This document shows, one piece after another, positions 35,888-47,659 of a stretch of DNA of 64,000 nt. The stretch is from Gongronella butleri. Its lineage: Eukaryota > Mucoromycota > Mucoromycetes > Mucorales > Cunninghamellaceae. Under the pieces are notes generated by a model that saw only the letters and a program-made list of their open reading frames with translations, was not told the DNA's origin and searched no databases. Both the position numbers and the translations under genes were made by a program. The stretch covers positions 1,350,501 through 1,414,500 of the forward strand of contig JAIWZP010000001.1 in NCBI GenBank assembly GCA_025201375.1. Reading direction: 5' to 3'. Numbering within the stretch: position 1 is the first letter of the stretch; every line of letters begins with the position of its first letter.

Positions 35888-36834
35888 GTGCGTCTAAGAG
35901 CGAGAAAAACCAAAAAAATATGGCAACAACGGAAAACAAGAGGAGACGAGAAAAAAAGAAAAAAGGAAAAAGAAGCAGGTTTCCGCTTCCCCACCCCTTT
36001 TTGTTTCTCCTTCCCAAAGTTGTTTCGTATTTTTTTAGGAGCCCCGCAATGCTCCTCCTCGTCTAAAATTTCCCCCACCTCCTTTCTTGCATAACTCAGG
36101 TGTCGGCGTATTTTTTTTTTAAAGTTGATCATCCTGCTACGACAAAAAATGTCGTGGACTTTTTCTGCCATCGATTGCAAAAGTCTTCTCACCCGTCAAT
36201 CCCCTCATCGACCTTTTTGCTACAGTCGATTCGTGGCCAATTGCGGGTCCCAGCGTCGTGGATGGCTGATCACGCATGAATCACGTTTCAGACACCGGCT
36301 GGCCACGGTCCGAGCCCGCTTTTCTTTTATTTTTCCCCCATTTAAACAAACACCTCTCCCCCCAAGCGGATTTTGTTTCAGCCCTTTTTTATTTTTCTGG
36401 GTTGCCCCATCCAAAATCGCTCTCCTTGTTTTTCTCTCTCTTTCATTTGATGTTGGGCTTTTGTTGTGTGAACGCGCCCTTGTTTACGAATGCAAGTGGC
36501 GCCCGTGTAACGTTGGCCAAGCGCACGATCGAAAATGGGCATATTGAGACAGGAGCCTTGTGTCGTCAATGAGACTCGTGGCCCCCCTTGGGCATCTGAA
36601 TGCCTTGATGCATCATTGAAAAAGTGTGTCAATGGCAATGTGATCCATTGTCCCCCATTGATCTTATCGAATGCATGCACAATGGTGTATCAATACGCAT
36701 AGGGGTGTGTGGGAACGAAGAAGGCGGCGCGTCAACCATCAGTTTAGCCAAGACGACAATTGCCACCAAGGCTAAACCATAAAAAAAAAGGGGATTTTAC
36801 TTTTTTATTTTTGACAGATCTGATTTGAATTCGA
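35888..36834. other. Intergenic, SOAT upstream and oxidoreductase 3' flank
   Basis: 947 bp between two minus-strand genes. An A/G-rich stretch (35890-35990) precedes the SOAT start. Frames in 36125-36570 are open on the plus strand for up to 140 codons but have no recognisable content and many homopolymer-coded residues. No repeats shared with the islands. Confidence 0.55.
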
Positions 36835-38084
36835 TCAAGGCTTGAGCAACAGTTTGCCTGTGGTGACTCTGCCTTCAAGGTCCTCCTGGGCCTGGCGTGC
36901 ATCCTTCAGGTCGTAAATCTTGTGAATGTGGAATTTGAAGACATTCTTGTCGACAAGATCGAAGAACAGATCATACCAATACTTTGACTCTTCGCGCGTG
37001 GTCAAGTAGTTGTACAGAGTGGGGCGCATCAGTTTGATGTTCTTTTGCGAGAGAACAGCGATCTTGATGGGATCCACAGGGCCCGATGCGTTGCCAAAAG
37101 AAATCAATGTGCCAAGACGGCGCGTACACGCGAGCGATGCCTCAAACGTGGCCTTGCCCACACCATCCAGCACGGCGTGGCAGCCCAGACCGCCCGTGAT
37201 CTCATTGACGCGAGCCACAATATCCTCTGTCTTGGAATTGATCGTGTATGTCGCGCCGTTCTCACGCGCCAGCGCCAGCTTGGCATCGGTGCTTGCCGTG
37301 CCAATCACCTTGGCGCCCAAATACGAAGCCAATTGGCACAAGAGAAGGCCAACGCCACCAGCAGCAGCATGCACCAAGATGAAATCTACGGGAAAAAAGA
37401 GGGTTCAGCCAGGGGCAATCGCGAAAAAAAAAGTTCCTCCGATTTTTTTTTTTTTTACCATCCTTTTGCACCGGGTAGCCGCTCTTGACCATGGTCAAGG
37501 CCGTCAGGCCCTGAAGCGTGCCAGCAGCGGCAATTTCGTACGAAACATTGTGGCTGATCTTTTCAACAGCCAAGGCGCCAACCTCGGAGAACTCGGCGTA
37601 ACCATTGCCACCCATGTGCACGACGCGATCGCCCACTTTGAATTCCGTGACATCGTCGCCAACCTCCACGACCTCACCAGCACTAAAAAAAAAAAAAGTG
37701 GCAAAAAAAAAAGAGCGATGAGGCCATGTTGCTCGATTTGTACATTTCTGCGTCATTGCGCCTTTCCAAAGCGTCATGGCATCATCCTTACCTTTCGCGC
37801 CCGACAATAAAAGGCAAAGGCAACGGGTACAAGCCGGAACGATGGTATGTATCAATGAAGTTCACACCTGGTCACGCAAAAACCATTAATAAAATCAAAA
37901 AAACACGCGTCAGTCGCCGTTTTTTTCTTTTTTTTTTTTCTCTCTCTCTCATGCTCCTCCTACCGCTGTAATGGTTCTTGATAACCACCTTGCCCTTGGA
38001 CGCCGCAGGTCGCGGCCAGTCCCTGTATTGGAGCTTGTCGGGGCCACCAATTTCCTCGACAATAACAGCTTTCATGGTAGACAT
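36835..38084 (-). CDS. NADPH:quinone oxidoreductase, zeta-crystallin type
   Basis: Four exons (38084-37964, 37867-37792, 37682-37459, 37385-36835) give about 323 residues, the normal length. It is a zinc-free medium-chain dehydrogenase that reduces quinones with NADPH by one electron. The sequence shows GVNFIDTYHRSGLYP, the GREs/AGEV start of the cofactor region, AAGTLQGLTAL, and the nucleotide-binding loop VHAAAGGVGLLLCQ. The usual structural zinc Cys cluster is absent, as expected for this branch. The Yeast homologue is Zta1. The start is the first ATG; a second Met follows three codons later. Confidence 0.93.
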
Positions 38085-38439
38085 TTTTCTTTGCAAAGGA
38101 GTAATGATAGGAGCACGTACACCAAAAGTCACTTGCTTGGACAAAAAGGAGCGAAGCATGCAAAAAGCGCGAAAGAAAGCAAGAAAAAAGACGAAAAACG
38201 GGGGGGGGGGGGAAAATACACGTCCAATATTTGTAAGCATTGCAAAACTTTAATTCGTCGCCGTTTGATTCTTTTTCCCCGCTTTTCATTTTCCCGCATG
38301 CTCGGCCATGGCTCAATACCTCTACAGATCGACAGATCGGGTGATTTTTATACAGATGAGGCTGCGCCGACCACACTTTATTATTAGGAGAACAAGTTGC
38401 AAAAAAATAGATAATGACACAATGATGGACAAAAAGTCT
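38085..38439. other. Short intergenic, oxidoreductase promoter and VPS45 3' flank
   Basis: 355 bp. It has a C/G homopolymer (G12-type run near 38200-38211) and AT-rich sequence before the VPS45 stop. No supported gene. Confidence 0.5.
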
Positions 38440-40774
38440 CTATCGGCTGCCGAGTGCGCGCGCGCCATTGGAAAACGACGAGTAATTTTTTCCCACCTGC
38501 TCAATTTGCTGCATAAAAGTGGAGGAATTGTGGATACAAGTGCCCCCGAGCACGATCCGCACACCAGGCATTGTCGCGTTTAATTGGGCGACATAGCTCG
38601 CCTCCTCGAATGTCGTACCGCCGACCATGAACAAAATGATGTCTTGAGGTCTACAAAGGAGATAAGACCGCCTCACGTCAATGTCGCATCCAAATCACGT
38701 CACACAAATGCCTCTTTTTTGTTTTTACCTTTCCCTCGCAGGCATGGGCGTGCCATCGGCAAAGGGGAAATCAGAGTCTTTCAGGCGTGCCTTGATCAGT
38801 AGATCCAACGTGTCGCCGAGGAGAGGGGTATGCTGCGTGTACACGTTCTCGGCGCCCTTGAGGCCCTTTAATGCACTCTTGCCGCGCGCCAAGAACGTTT
38901 GATTCGCAAACAAGTCGTTCTGTCGCTGCTGATGACCGGCATAAATCAGCAACGCAGGCACCAGCTGGTGAGAAAAAAAAAGATGAGCCATGAATTTTAT
39001 TTTTCGCTTTTTTTCATGGGCACTCACTGAGCTGTATTTCTCGCTGACGCCCACAGCATCCAATTGCTCCACGAGGCTCTTGATGGCATTGTTAGGCATA
39101 CGCTCATAGTGGAGCGCATAGAGGAGCACAAGGCGGATCTTGGCTTGATCGGATATGTTGTGATTGTCGATGATCTGGCGGATCGACTGTGCAGGTGGAA
39201 AGAGGGTCGTGAATATGGCGTCAATGGCGCTTTTTTTTTTTTGGGGCGGGGTGAGGGCCCTATTTTTTGATCACGGCATGTACCTTGAGATTTGAATTGT
39301 GATTTTCATTGCAGGCAAGGTCTTGTTCCAATTCGCTGACTTCCAGCAGATGTTTCTCAGAGACCATGCGGCTGAGCTCGCTGACAAGAGCAACGTGCTT
39401 AGACACGTTGCCAGATAGCTTGCGAAACTCGGGATACTCCTCGACAAAGCGCTTCATATCGGCAATCGACTCAATGTTGCGATTGGATTTTGTCTTGCTT
39501 TGGAATTCATCGACATATTTCTTGATGTTGGCGCCCAAATCACCCAGGTTCCAGTACATGGCCTTTTTGAAAAACGGATCCTGATCTGGACTGAGCGTGA
39601 TTTCCTGAAAAAAAATAAAAAAAAGAAAAAAAAGTGAATTTCACGCGTCGCGTCGCGTCACCATACGCGCCCAAGCGCGCTTTTGGCAGCTCGCGCTCCC
39701 CTTACCTTGAGCTCGTTGCGAATGTCCGGAACGCGTGTCATGTCGACGCGGCCGTGATGAATGCCTATCAGCTCGTGCACCATGGCCTGATACGTCCATT
39801 GACTCAACAGCGGCGTTACAGGGTCATTCCGACGATCGAGAATGAGCAGGATAGGCGGCGTGTCGGGGCGTCGGAAATCGAACAATTGGCCCTCTTGTTG
39901 GATATGTCGCTGGAAAAAAAAAAAAAGAAAAAAACCGGTGATTATGCGGATAAAAGCGCGTCGCGCGTCATATTTTGCATCCTTTTCTTTTCTTTTTTTT
40001 TTTTTTTTTTTACCTGCATCTCATTGGCAAGCTGCTTTGCCATTGGGCTGGTGCCTTCGTACCGGATGACTGGTTTCTTTTTGAGACTGAGCAAAACAGA
40101 GCTGATGCCGCGCACGGAGCGCTCAAATGCGTCACGGTCCCACGACGTCAGATTCGATCCAAACAGCAGCTCTGGCGACATGTCGAGTGAGTATAAATCG
40201 GGGTTGACGGCAAGGTAATCGCCAAAGTATTCCTAAAAAAAAAAAAGTGAGCAACACGCGAAAAATAACGCGTTTTTCGTCGTTTTACCTGCAATTCGCG
40301 CACAGCTTCCTGCTCATCAACCTCGGCAAGACGCTCAATGTCGATTTTCTGCACCGTGTTGCTGAAATCTTCAGAAAAAAAAGGTGTCAATAGAAGTGGA
40401 AATCGAAGAACGGGACTCCAAACGTACAAATATAATAGTCACCATAGGCGGGCTCACGCAATTCCTCCATCAAGTATTGAATGCTCTCGCGAGTGGGCCG
40501 AATAAAGCAGACACACTTGAGGTGCTTCATCTTGTCGCGGTGGCGATTGTCAATGCGGTCAATAAGATAGCACTCTTTGGTCAAAAGTGTCGACTGCGTG
40601 TACACGAGTGACACGATGGGCGTCTGGCAAAGAAAAAAAAAACAGTCAATCCACATGCGCATCGCATTTCTGTCACTCGCTTACTGTTTCAATGTCCAAG
40701 AGCAGTGCCTTCATGCCAGGCACGTCGTCTATCATCTTGTCCACATAGTGCTGAACACTTTTTATCACGTCCAT
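38440..40774 (-). CDS. VPS45: Vps45, Sec1/Munc18 family vesicle-fusion regulator
   Basis: Nine exons (40774-40685, 40623-40428, 40368-40289, 40232-40014, 39909-39706, 39604-39284, 39186-39028, 38964-38729, 38650-38440) give about 571 residues, the usual SM-protein size. Vps45 binds the syntaxin Tlg2/STX16 and promotes SNARE assembly at the trans-Golgi and early endosome. Family hallmarks run end to end: GMKALLLD near the N-terminus, [15 protein letters not shown] in domain 2, [11 protein letters not shown], and a C-terminal [15 protein letters not shown] block. All exon phases agree and no residue block is missing. Confidence 0.96.
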
Positions 40775-42476
40775 GGTGCAAAAAAACGCAAAAGAAGGGA
40801 AAGACGAGCGACGAATACGTCCCTCGGTCAGCGGACTTTTTATTTTGCTCAAAAAAAAAAAAAAAAGGCACCACCGCAGCTTAAGGTCCCGCCAATGCCA
40901 CATTTTGGCTCAACCAGGGCATGCAAATGCTCCCTGCTGGCTTGTGAACGGATTCATCCAAAAGCAAAGAGAGCATTTCACCAAATGAGCTTGACTCAAC
41001 TTGTGAAAACGATTGAAATTTGCTGTCACATACCAAAAACAATGAAAATATCCCATTGACACGCAATTGAGCGACCTAATGGCTTTTGATGGGCCGGAAA
41101 TCGCGTTCATTTGACTCTTCTCAATAATGTGCTGTGATCTTGAATAAAAAGAACAGCTTATAAATTGCATCAACAGAGTTCAAATATGAGACAATTTGGA
41201 CAAGTCCATGCGGAAATACTCATTGAAAGATCATTTTTAACGATGAGACAATTTGAACTCGCGAACCAGATACGTTCTTGTCCCAATGCGTTTTAACACG
41301 AAAAGATTTGCCAAAAAGCTGGAGTGGAGGTCAGATTTTTGTCTTTCAAAAGTCATCGGGGCGCGCCACGCCCAAATGTAAAATTGGATGTGAGCGACCA
41401 CCAAAATCAAAATGGAAAAATGTGGGTCTTCAAAATGTCGTCACACTTGTGCACTAGAAACCGTGCACGTAGAAACTACGGAAAATGCCAAAAAAGAGAA
41501 GGATCAACCTGTTGGTTGGCGAGCAATGAGTAATTTTTGTTTAAACTTCAAAGGCAAATTGCAAAGGAGAGACGCGTCCATAGAGTTGCACTGTCGCGTC
41601 CACTGGCAAGAGCCACCAGGTGCATGGATAAAATTAAGAACAGACGCGTGTGGTGCAACGCTTGACGCGGTTTATCACGCGTCCAAGATGGCCCGCAAAC
41701 GGTCTGTTTGCATTGATTCTGCGTGAAACTCGTTTTTAGCCGCGATCATTGATATAACTCCATGCAGCAGGCCATGGTCGTTCTGATGGTCCCTGTCTCG
41801 CGGCCCGTGATCAATTTTCGTCGACTTGACCTTGAGGTGAAAAAACGAAGCAAATTGCATTTTACGCCAAAACTTGTCAGTTCACCCTGGAGTTTTATTG
41901 CATTTCCATTGGTTAAACAGGAGCATTTACCATGTGTATGAATGACCTGACGATCCGAATACCTAACTTCGCTGTTTTTAAATCCTCAACTGCATCCCCA
42001 GAAAAATCTGTGATTTTCAAACGTCGTCATTGCACGGCATCCAGTGGTTGCAAAGCTTCCGGGGTAGCCACATTTGAACGAGAAAACTTGGAGTCGCCGA
42101 TCAAGGTAGGAATGCTCTTGTGTACAAGAGGCTTATTTTTGAAAAGCGACCAAGTATCACACAACAAAATGATTTCTGATCGCGAGCTTTTTCGGCAACC
42201 AGCTAATCGTTTGCAATTATTTTAGCAACATGAACTGCTAGCAGAAACTCAAAGAATTTTTCAATGCACTTGAATTCAGCCGCGATATTGTGCAAGGCAT
42301 CAAAATGGAAAACAAAGGCATTACCATTTTTATGACACGCGTATTTTTTTTTATATTTTACAAGGCTGTTTTTTTATTGGGCTGCTTGACATGCGTGTGA
42401 TTGGAAATACAGAAAAAAAAAGACAAAATGGAGATTTGGGTGGCATTGGATGGGATTCGGGCAAGACAATAGGTGA
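40775..42476. other. Intergenic with repeat family A
   Basis: Upstream of VPS45 and downstream of ASE1, both on the minus strand. The 40775-40870 part should hold the VPS45 promoter. Family A fills 41390-42115. The section 42116-42476 is AT-rich and unassigned, ending in the probable ASE1 3' UTR. Confidence 0.6.
41390..42115 (+). repeat. Repeat family A, copy 3
   Basis: The best match to copy 1, readable almost from end to end: GAAACTACGGAAAATGCC near 41472, CGAGCAATGAGTAA near 41521, TCGTCGACTTGACCTTGA near 41819, TTTTATTGCATTTCCATTGG near 41894, and CACATTTGAACGAGAA near 42069. Confidence 0.8.
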
Positions 42477-45227
42477 CTAGTTGCATTCGACGGGCAATGG
42501 CTGCTGCGACGAGGCGGACGAGGATGAGTTGGTGGACTTGTTGGACGTTGGCGATGTGGAGACGCGAATGGGGATGCTGGAGCCCTTATGGGAGAAGCGG
42601 GGAGAGATGGAAGGCAATGCATCGGGTAAATCTTGCAATGAGGCGCGTTTTTGCTGCTGAGCGTCCATGGCAGAGTGCGGTTGTGGTGGTTGTGGTGGCA
42701 TGGGCGGCAGCGCTGCGTGTGCCTGATGTGTGTGGATGCTTTCGTTGCTCGCGCTCAATCGGTGGCTGGCCCGTTTTCGTTTATCAGCGGTGGTGGCGGA
42801 GGACGCGGTGGAAATGGGGTATGATTTACTCTTGTACTGCTCGGGTATGATGTGCGATGGCGGCGCATTTGCGTGCTGGCTCGTAGAAACGAGGTGCGCA
42901 CTGTGGCGCTTGCGATCTTGCGGACGTTTGGCCGATTTGGCCGCCAATGTCGTGTAAGTGCTTGACCGCTTTGTATGCAGACTTGGCCGCTTCATCGGCG
43001 CGGACGCAACGGACGACGATGACGTCGATGATGACGCGTCCATCATCGTCGGTGACGTGCACAGCGTCTTTGATCGCTTTTTGCTGATGTTTGTATTCAC
43101 CGTACTGGTATAGAGAGAATTGTAGCGCGGCTTGGTACGCATGGGCCGGTCCTGATCAGGTTCCGTGTTCAGAAAACCAAAAAACGTCTGGTTCGTCGTT
43201 CGATCGGCAATCTCGTCCATCTAAAAGTCGAAAAAAGAAGAAAAATACCGATCAAATGCGTTCTTTTTCTCTATTTGCCAATTCTTACCAGGATATCCAG
43301 GTAGCGACGCGTGCCCACCATAAAATGTTTGCCCGAGATTGATTCAAAATCTTGCACAGATTTGATCAATGCATCGTCCAGCTGCAATAGTGTGGGAAAA
43401 CATGTTTTGCGGAAACGCTCTTCTTCCATTAGCTGAAACGACGCGGTAAACAGACGCTGCGGGTTGGATGCCGACGCCTCAAAGTCAATCATCGCCTGTG
43501 AAAATAAAATAAAAAGTAAGAATCACGTGTCGCTTTGCGTCTAATCGTGTCATTTCCCATACCTGGATGAGCGATCTGCGTTCTTGCATAATCCCGGACA
43601 CCTTGTTTGCGGCGGGTAGGATGTGCTGCAAGTACTCTAGGTGCCGTGACATGATGGCTTTGATTTCGTCCATGCTGTTTGCTGTAATAAAAAAAAAAAG
43701 GGCAATGAGATGCCAAATTCGTATTTTTTCTTTTTCTTTTTTTTTTTTTGCGAGTTTACCAGTGTCGTAGACGGTGGCGATGAACTCGTCGCGTTCCAAT
43801 TGAGTGAGCAAGCATCCATCCCATAGCTGCACGAGCTCGTCGTGAATCTCTTCGAGGTATTCATCCAGCATGACGCGCACAATGTCTTTCATCTGGTCAA
43901 ACCCTTCTTGTAGCTAATCAATGGATCAATGAGATGGAATGCCGGGAATGGTCTTTTTTTGTTTTTTTTCTTACGACGGCGAGATTGTCAGGGTGAAGCG
44001 AGTGCTCAATGGCGCATTGTTTGGCGGGCGGGACATTGAGTTCGTGCCAAAGCGCCTCCATGCCCTGTGCATGCTTGTTGAATTGGGCAAGTCGCTCTTC
44101 GTACATCATTTCCATGCGCTGAACCTTGCGCCGGAGCACGGCAATGAAGCCATCCTCCAATGACAAGGGGAAAGGCAGCGGGTATTGATAATAAAGGCAT
44201 GCGTACGCGGTCGATGCGTCTGGTTTTTGGTGCATGTCGAATCGCATGGTGATGTGGCTGCAGAGTGAATTCAGCGCAAAGTCGACCGGATCATCGCAGT
44301 CCACAGGCACGGCCAAGACGGTCCAGTAAAAGTGCATGGCGTGCGTCAAATACTCGAATTCTTGTTGATTTTGCGTCTATTCATTTTTAATAAAGATAAG
44401 AGAGAGCCATTAAACAAGGACATTCTCACTCGCGCCCAGCTGCCATTAACTTTTTTTATAGCCTTACTTGTTTGTAGGACAGGTCGCGTAACGTGCAGCT
44501 GACTTTCTGCACTGTTGCCCACGAAAGATCGTCCTCGTCGTACGGCGTCAGATCATGCGTGACCCCTAATTCGACGCACAGGCTTTGGATGGTTGCACGC
44601 CATTCTTTGACGTGAAGGCGGCGCTGGTGGATCTCCTGGAATGGCAATAAAAAAATAAAAAAATAAAAAACATTATATTAAAATCGTGCATGAATGGCCC
44701 AATCTGCAACTTACATGAGTCAGTCGATTATTTAATGTCGCAAGCGCGTGTTGGCGATCAAAGGTGCCATGGCCAAATTCCGGCGACGCGGCAAAGCATT
44801 CCCAATCGTACTGATCTTTGACCTCGTGCGCTGTCAAGAGGCTTTCCATGGAAATGCCAAGCACGCGGCAGCTGTCGTCGATGCTTGCCTATATATAAAA
44901 TTGGCAAGCATAGAAAACGGTCAGCAAGGGGTTAAAAAAATCATGAATTTCATTGTTAAAAGGGCGTTTACAATGGTGTCTTCAATGTCAGCCAATAAAA
45001 TGGTCTTGCGCCATGACTCGTGCGCAATGACTTTGTCCAATTCCTGCAGCACAAACTAGAAAAAAAGACACAGAGCGTCAGTTCATGAGGCGACCTCTGT
45101 CGTGTGCTTGCTCCTTTTTGTTATTTTTTACCTGTAGCTTATCAGCCACAGCTATGTTATCTGCGTGGGTCCCAAGACAATGCCACAATTGCTCTAGCTG
45201 CGACACTTTGAGCTGCAAGCGTTCCAT
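42477..45227 (-). CDS. ASE1: Ase1/PRC1/MAP65 microtubule crosslinker
   Basis: Nine exons (45227-45132, 45055-44972, 44888-44715, 44635-44468, 44376-43975, 43913-43760, 43681-43563, 43495-43289, 43220-42477) give about 715 residues. Members dimerise and bundle antiparallel microtubules of the spindle midzone. The long helical rod covers residues 1 to about 420. The conserved spectrin-like microtubule-binding part is clear: LVQLWDGCLL, HILPAANKV, FEASASNPQRLF, EEERFRKTCFPTLL. The C-terminal 200 residues are Ser/Thr/Lys-rich and low in complexity, as in yeast Ase1, and are likely Cdk-regulated. The start ATG at 45227 gives a heptad-rich N-terminus; an additional upstream exon cannot be excluded. 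Confidence 0.93.
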
Positions 45228-46064
45228 CAAAGTAAAAAAAAAAGTAAGCAAGAGTAAAAAAAAAAAAGCAAGGAAAAAGAGAATAAAGGGAATTAAGTGG
45301 ACACGCCAGAAAGAAAAAAAAGGGGAAAAAAGGCAGGAGGCCCATTCAAGCTCCGTCCTTTCGATGGCGCTCTTCCATGAACAGGTGGCACTCCTCCCTT
45401 TTTTTGGTCCCTTGCTTGGCGAGGCTGAAAAATCTTCCAATGGCTCCAATGTCGATCACCAGGAGCAAAGCGATTTGGTATCAACAATCGCCTATTTTTG
45501 GGCCTTTCGCGTCTTTTTTGTTTCATCGTTGGCCTGTGTTCGCGTGGTTCTCAGGGAAATCATATGACATGCGCCAAACAAATGATACCGTGACCCTCCA
45601 AGGCCATTTTTTCACTTTTTTTTTCCCCACAGATTTGTTGCCTTTCTGACGCTTCGCATCGTTGCGTCCCATTTTTTTCTTTTTTTTTTTTTTTTTTGCC
45701 ACACGGAAGTCCCCTTGTGCATCCTGGCAAGGTCCCCCCCCCCGCACACACACACTCCAAGTTCCACGTACGATCAGTGCAGTCTGCATCGTGTGGCGAT
45801 TTTCCCCCTTTCCCCGTTCATGCGGGCAAGGAGAGGGCCGTGAACTTTCAAAGAGCGACGCTGCGTGGGATGTGAGAGGCAGATCAAGGTACAAAACCAG
45901 GGCCGCGATGTCATTCGCTGCTTTTTATTCCTTTTTTTTCCCTCTTTTTTTTTTTTTTGTTGCAATTTGCTATACCCCCGTTTCTCCCTTGGCCATTGCT
46001 CTCTTGGACCCTCCTATTTTCATTTGATTTTTACTGCACTCCTTGCTTTATTTTTTTTCTCATC
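45228..46064. promoter_or_regulatory. Divergent promoter region, ASE1 and racemase genes
   Basis: 837 bp, head-to-head. The minus-strand side has A8-A11 runs; the plus-strand side is pyrimidine-rich with T15-T17 runs and C9 near 45735-45744, typical of leader sequence before plus-strand starts in this window. No supported coding region. Confidence 0.45.
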
Positions 46065-46850
46065 ATGACCGAAACCAAGAAGAAATTGCTTGTGATCAAT
46101 CCCAACACGAACAAGGAGATGACAGCCGTCATTGAGGCATCTGTCAATGGCACACTTGCTGCGTGTGGACATGTACTGGAGGCAACGACGGTGCGCGCGG
46201 ATCAAGGCGTGGCATCTGTGGAAGGATCGTTTGACGAAGTGGTATCTGCGTATTGGACGCTCGAAAAGGCGGTACCCCTGTTGCCTGAGCATGATGGCGT
46301 ACTCGTTGCGTGTTTCTCGAATCACGTTGCAGTCAAGGCATTGCGCGAGTACACACACAAACCCGTGATGCATATCATGGAAGCGGCCATCCTGCAGGCA
46401 TTGCCACTTGGTGCGCGTTTTTCCATCATTACCGACTCGAACCATTGGCGTCCCTTGCTCGAGGAGGGCGTGCAGAGTGTGTTGGGCTCCATGGAGCGAT
46501 GCGCAAGCGTGCGGTCGGCAGGCATGACCGCACTCGACACGGTCACCTTGTCGCAGGATGAGATCATTGCCAAACTTGTCGACGCTGGTCGCGCGGCACT
46601 CGACGATGATGGCGCCGAGGTGTTGATTCTTGGCTGCGCGGGCCTCGCACAAACAAAGGAGCGCATGGTCGCTATACTCGGCGTGCCCGTCATCGACCCC
46701 GTTGCCGCTGGTGTCACCGCCATGCTGGGACCCATTATCTCAAATTTGTCCACCAGCTCTATTGGCATGTACACGCCCTTACCACCACGCCCAGACGAAG
46801 TCTGCGTCCCTTCCCCGGGCATCATGAAGGCCTACCATGCATCGAATTAA
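46065..46850 (+). CDS. Asp/Glu/hydantoin racemase family protein (DCG1-like)
   Basis: A single exon of 261 residues. The N-terminal LLVINPNTNKEMT is the family signature, and the two catalytic-type cysteines fall where expected: Cys83 in VACFSNH and Cys191 in ILGCAGLA. In the usual two-base mechanism these thiols remove and return the alpha proton of a cyclic ureide or amino acid. The family includes hydantoin and allantoin racemases and yeast Dcg1. The segment after Cys83, normally FGDPGL-like, reads FSNHVAV, so substrate preference may differ. An NCS1 permease lies 809 bp downstream on the same strand, which supports a role in uptake and use of hydantoin, allantoin or a related ureide. Absence of introns is unusual for this window. 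Confidence 0.9.
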   Translation: MTETKKKLLVINPNTNKEMTAVIEASVNGTLAACGHVLEATTVRADQGVASVEGSFDEVVSAYWTLEKAVPLLPEHDGVLVACFSNHVAVKALREYTHKPVMHIMEAAILQALPLGARFSIITDSNHWRPLLEEGVQSVLGSMERCASVRSAGMTALDTVTLSQDEIIAKLVDAGRAALDDDGAEVLILGCAGLAQTKERMVAILGVPVIDPVAAGVTAMLGPIISNLSTSSIGMYTPLPPRPDEVCVPSPGIMKAYHASN

Positions 46851-47659
46851 AAAAAACACACATAAAAATAAAAATAAAAATAGAACCAAATCCATTAGTC
46901 ATTAGCACTGCTGCTTGTTTTTGTTTTTCAACGACGTGAGCACTCAATTCGCCCCCCCCCCCAACTGAGTGCAAAGGGACCTTCGACGAGCGAGAACTAG
47001 TGAGGGGCCGTGTCTCGTGCATCCCCCCAAGCGGCTCTGCACCCGCGTCTTGATTTTCGATCTCAATTGAGTTCTTAGATCGTGTTTGGGGTTCTCTTTT
47101 TTTTTTGACAGGCCAATATACGCGTACATCAAGGACGTGATTGGGCAAAAGCTTGCCCGTCCCTCGGGTCAGTGGGAATCGCCAGTACCGATAATACATC
47201 ATCAGCTGATAAAGCTTTAATCTCAAGGCTGCTTTTGGGTTATCTAATTTAAACTCCTTTATACCTAGTGCGACAAGATGGTCAACCTGAACCTTTGATG
47301 AAAATGTGGGAATTAACCTCGGAAGAGGGACACGCAAGCGCACAAAAGTCAACAAAAGTCTGATTTCAAGACGAGCAACAATCCATTGTTATTGCACAAG
47401 ATAAGATTGCATCACACTCACGCGCCACAAAGAGGATCATCCATTGAGATTGCAAAAAAAAAAAAAAAAAAGGGCCAAATTCTGCATGAACAATGATTTG
47501 ATAGAAAAAAGGCCGGCCCTGGGGAAATCAAGAGTTATCCTTTTATGGTAGCCCCGCTTTTTTTTTTATTGTCCAGCTTTTCACGTTGAAAAAGGAGCAC
47601 GCTACAAGCATGGATTCTTGCTTTTCTTTCAACCTCTCCTTTTTTTTTTCTCTCTTGTC
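46851..47659. other. Spacer between racemase and permease genes
   Basis: 809 bp that should hold the racemase 3' UTR and permease promoter. A minus-strand frame of 178 codons (47355-46822) is open; its first 90 residues look protein-like (LDNPKAALRLKLYQLMMYYR), but I recognise no family and the rest is homopolymer-coded. It may be a transposon remnant. Confidence 0.4.

Noticed and set aside
35878..36192. Possible extra 5' exon of the sterol acyltransferase gene
   Set aside because: The frame overlaps the chosen start in another phase, has no convincing donor, and the protein is already full length.
36125..36572. Plus-strand frames of about 100-140 codons downstream of the oxidoreductase gene
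   Set aside because: Composition follows T-rich runs, no domain is visible and no upstream start context stands out.
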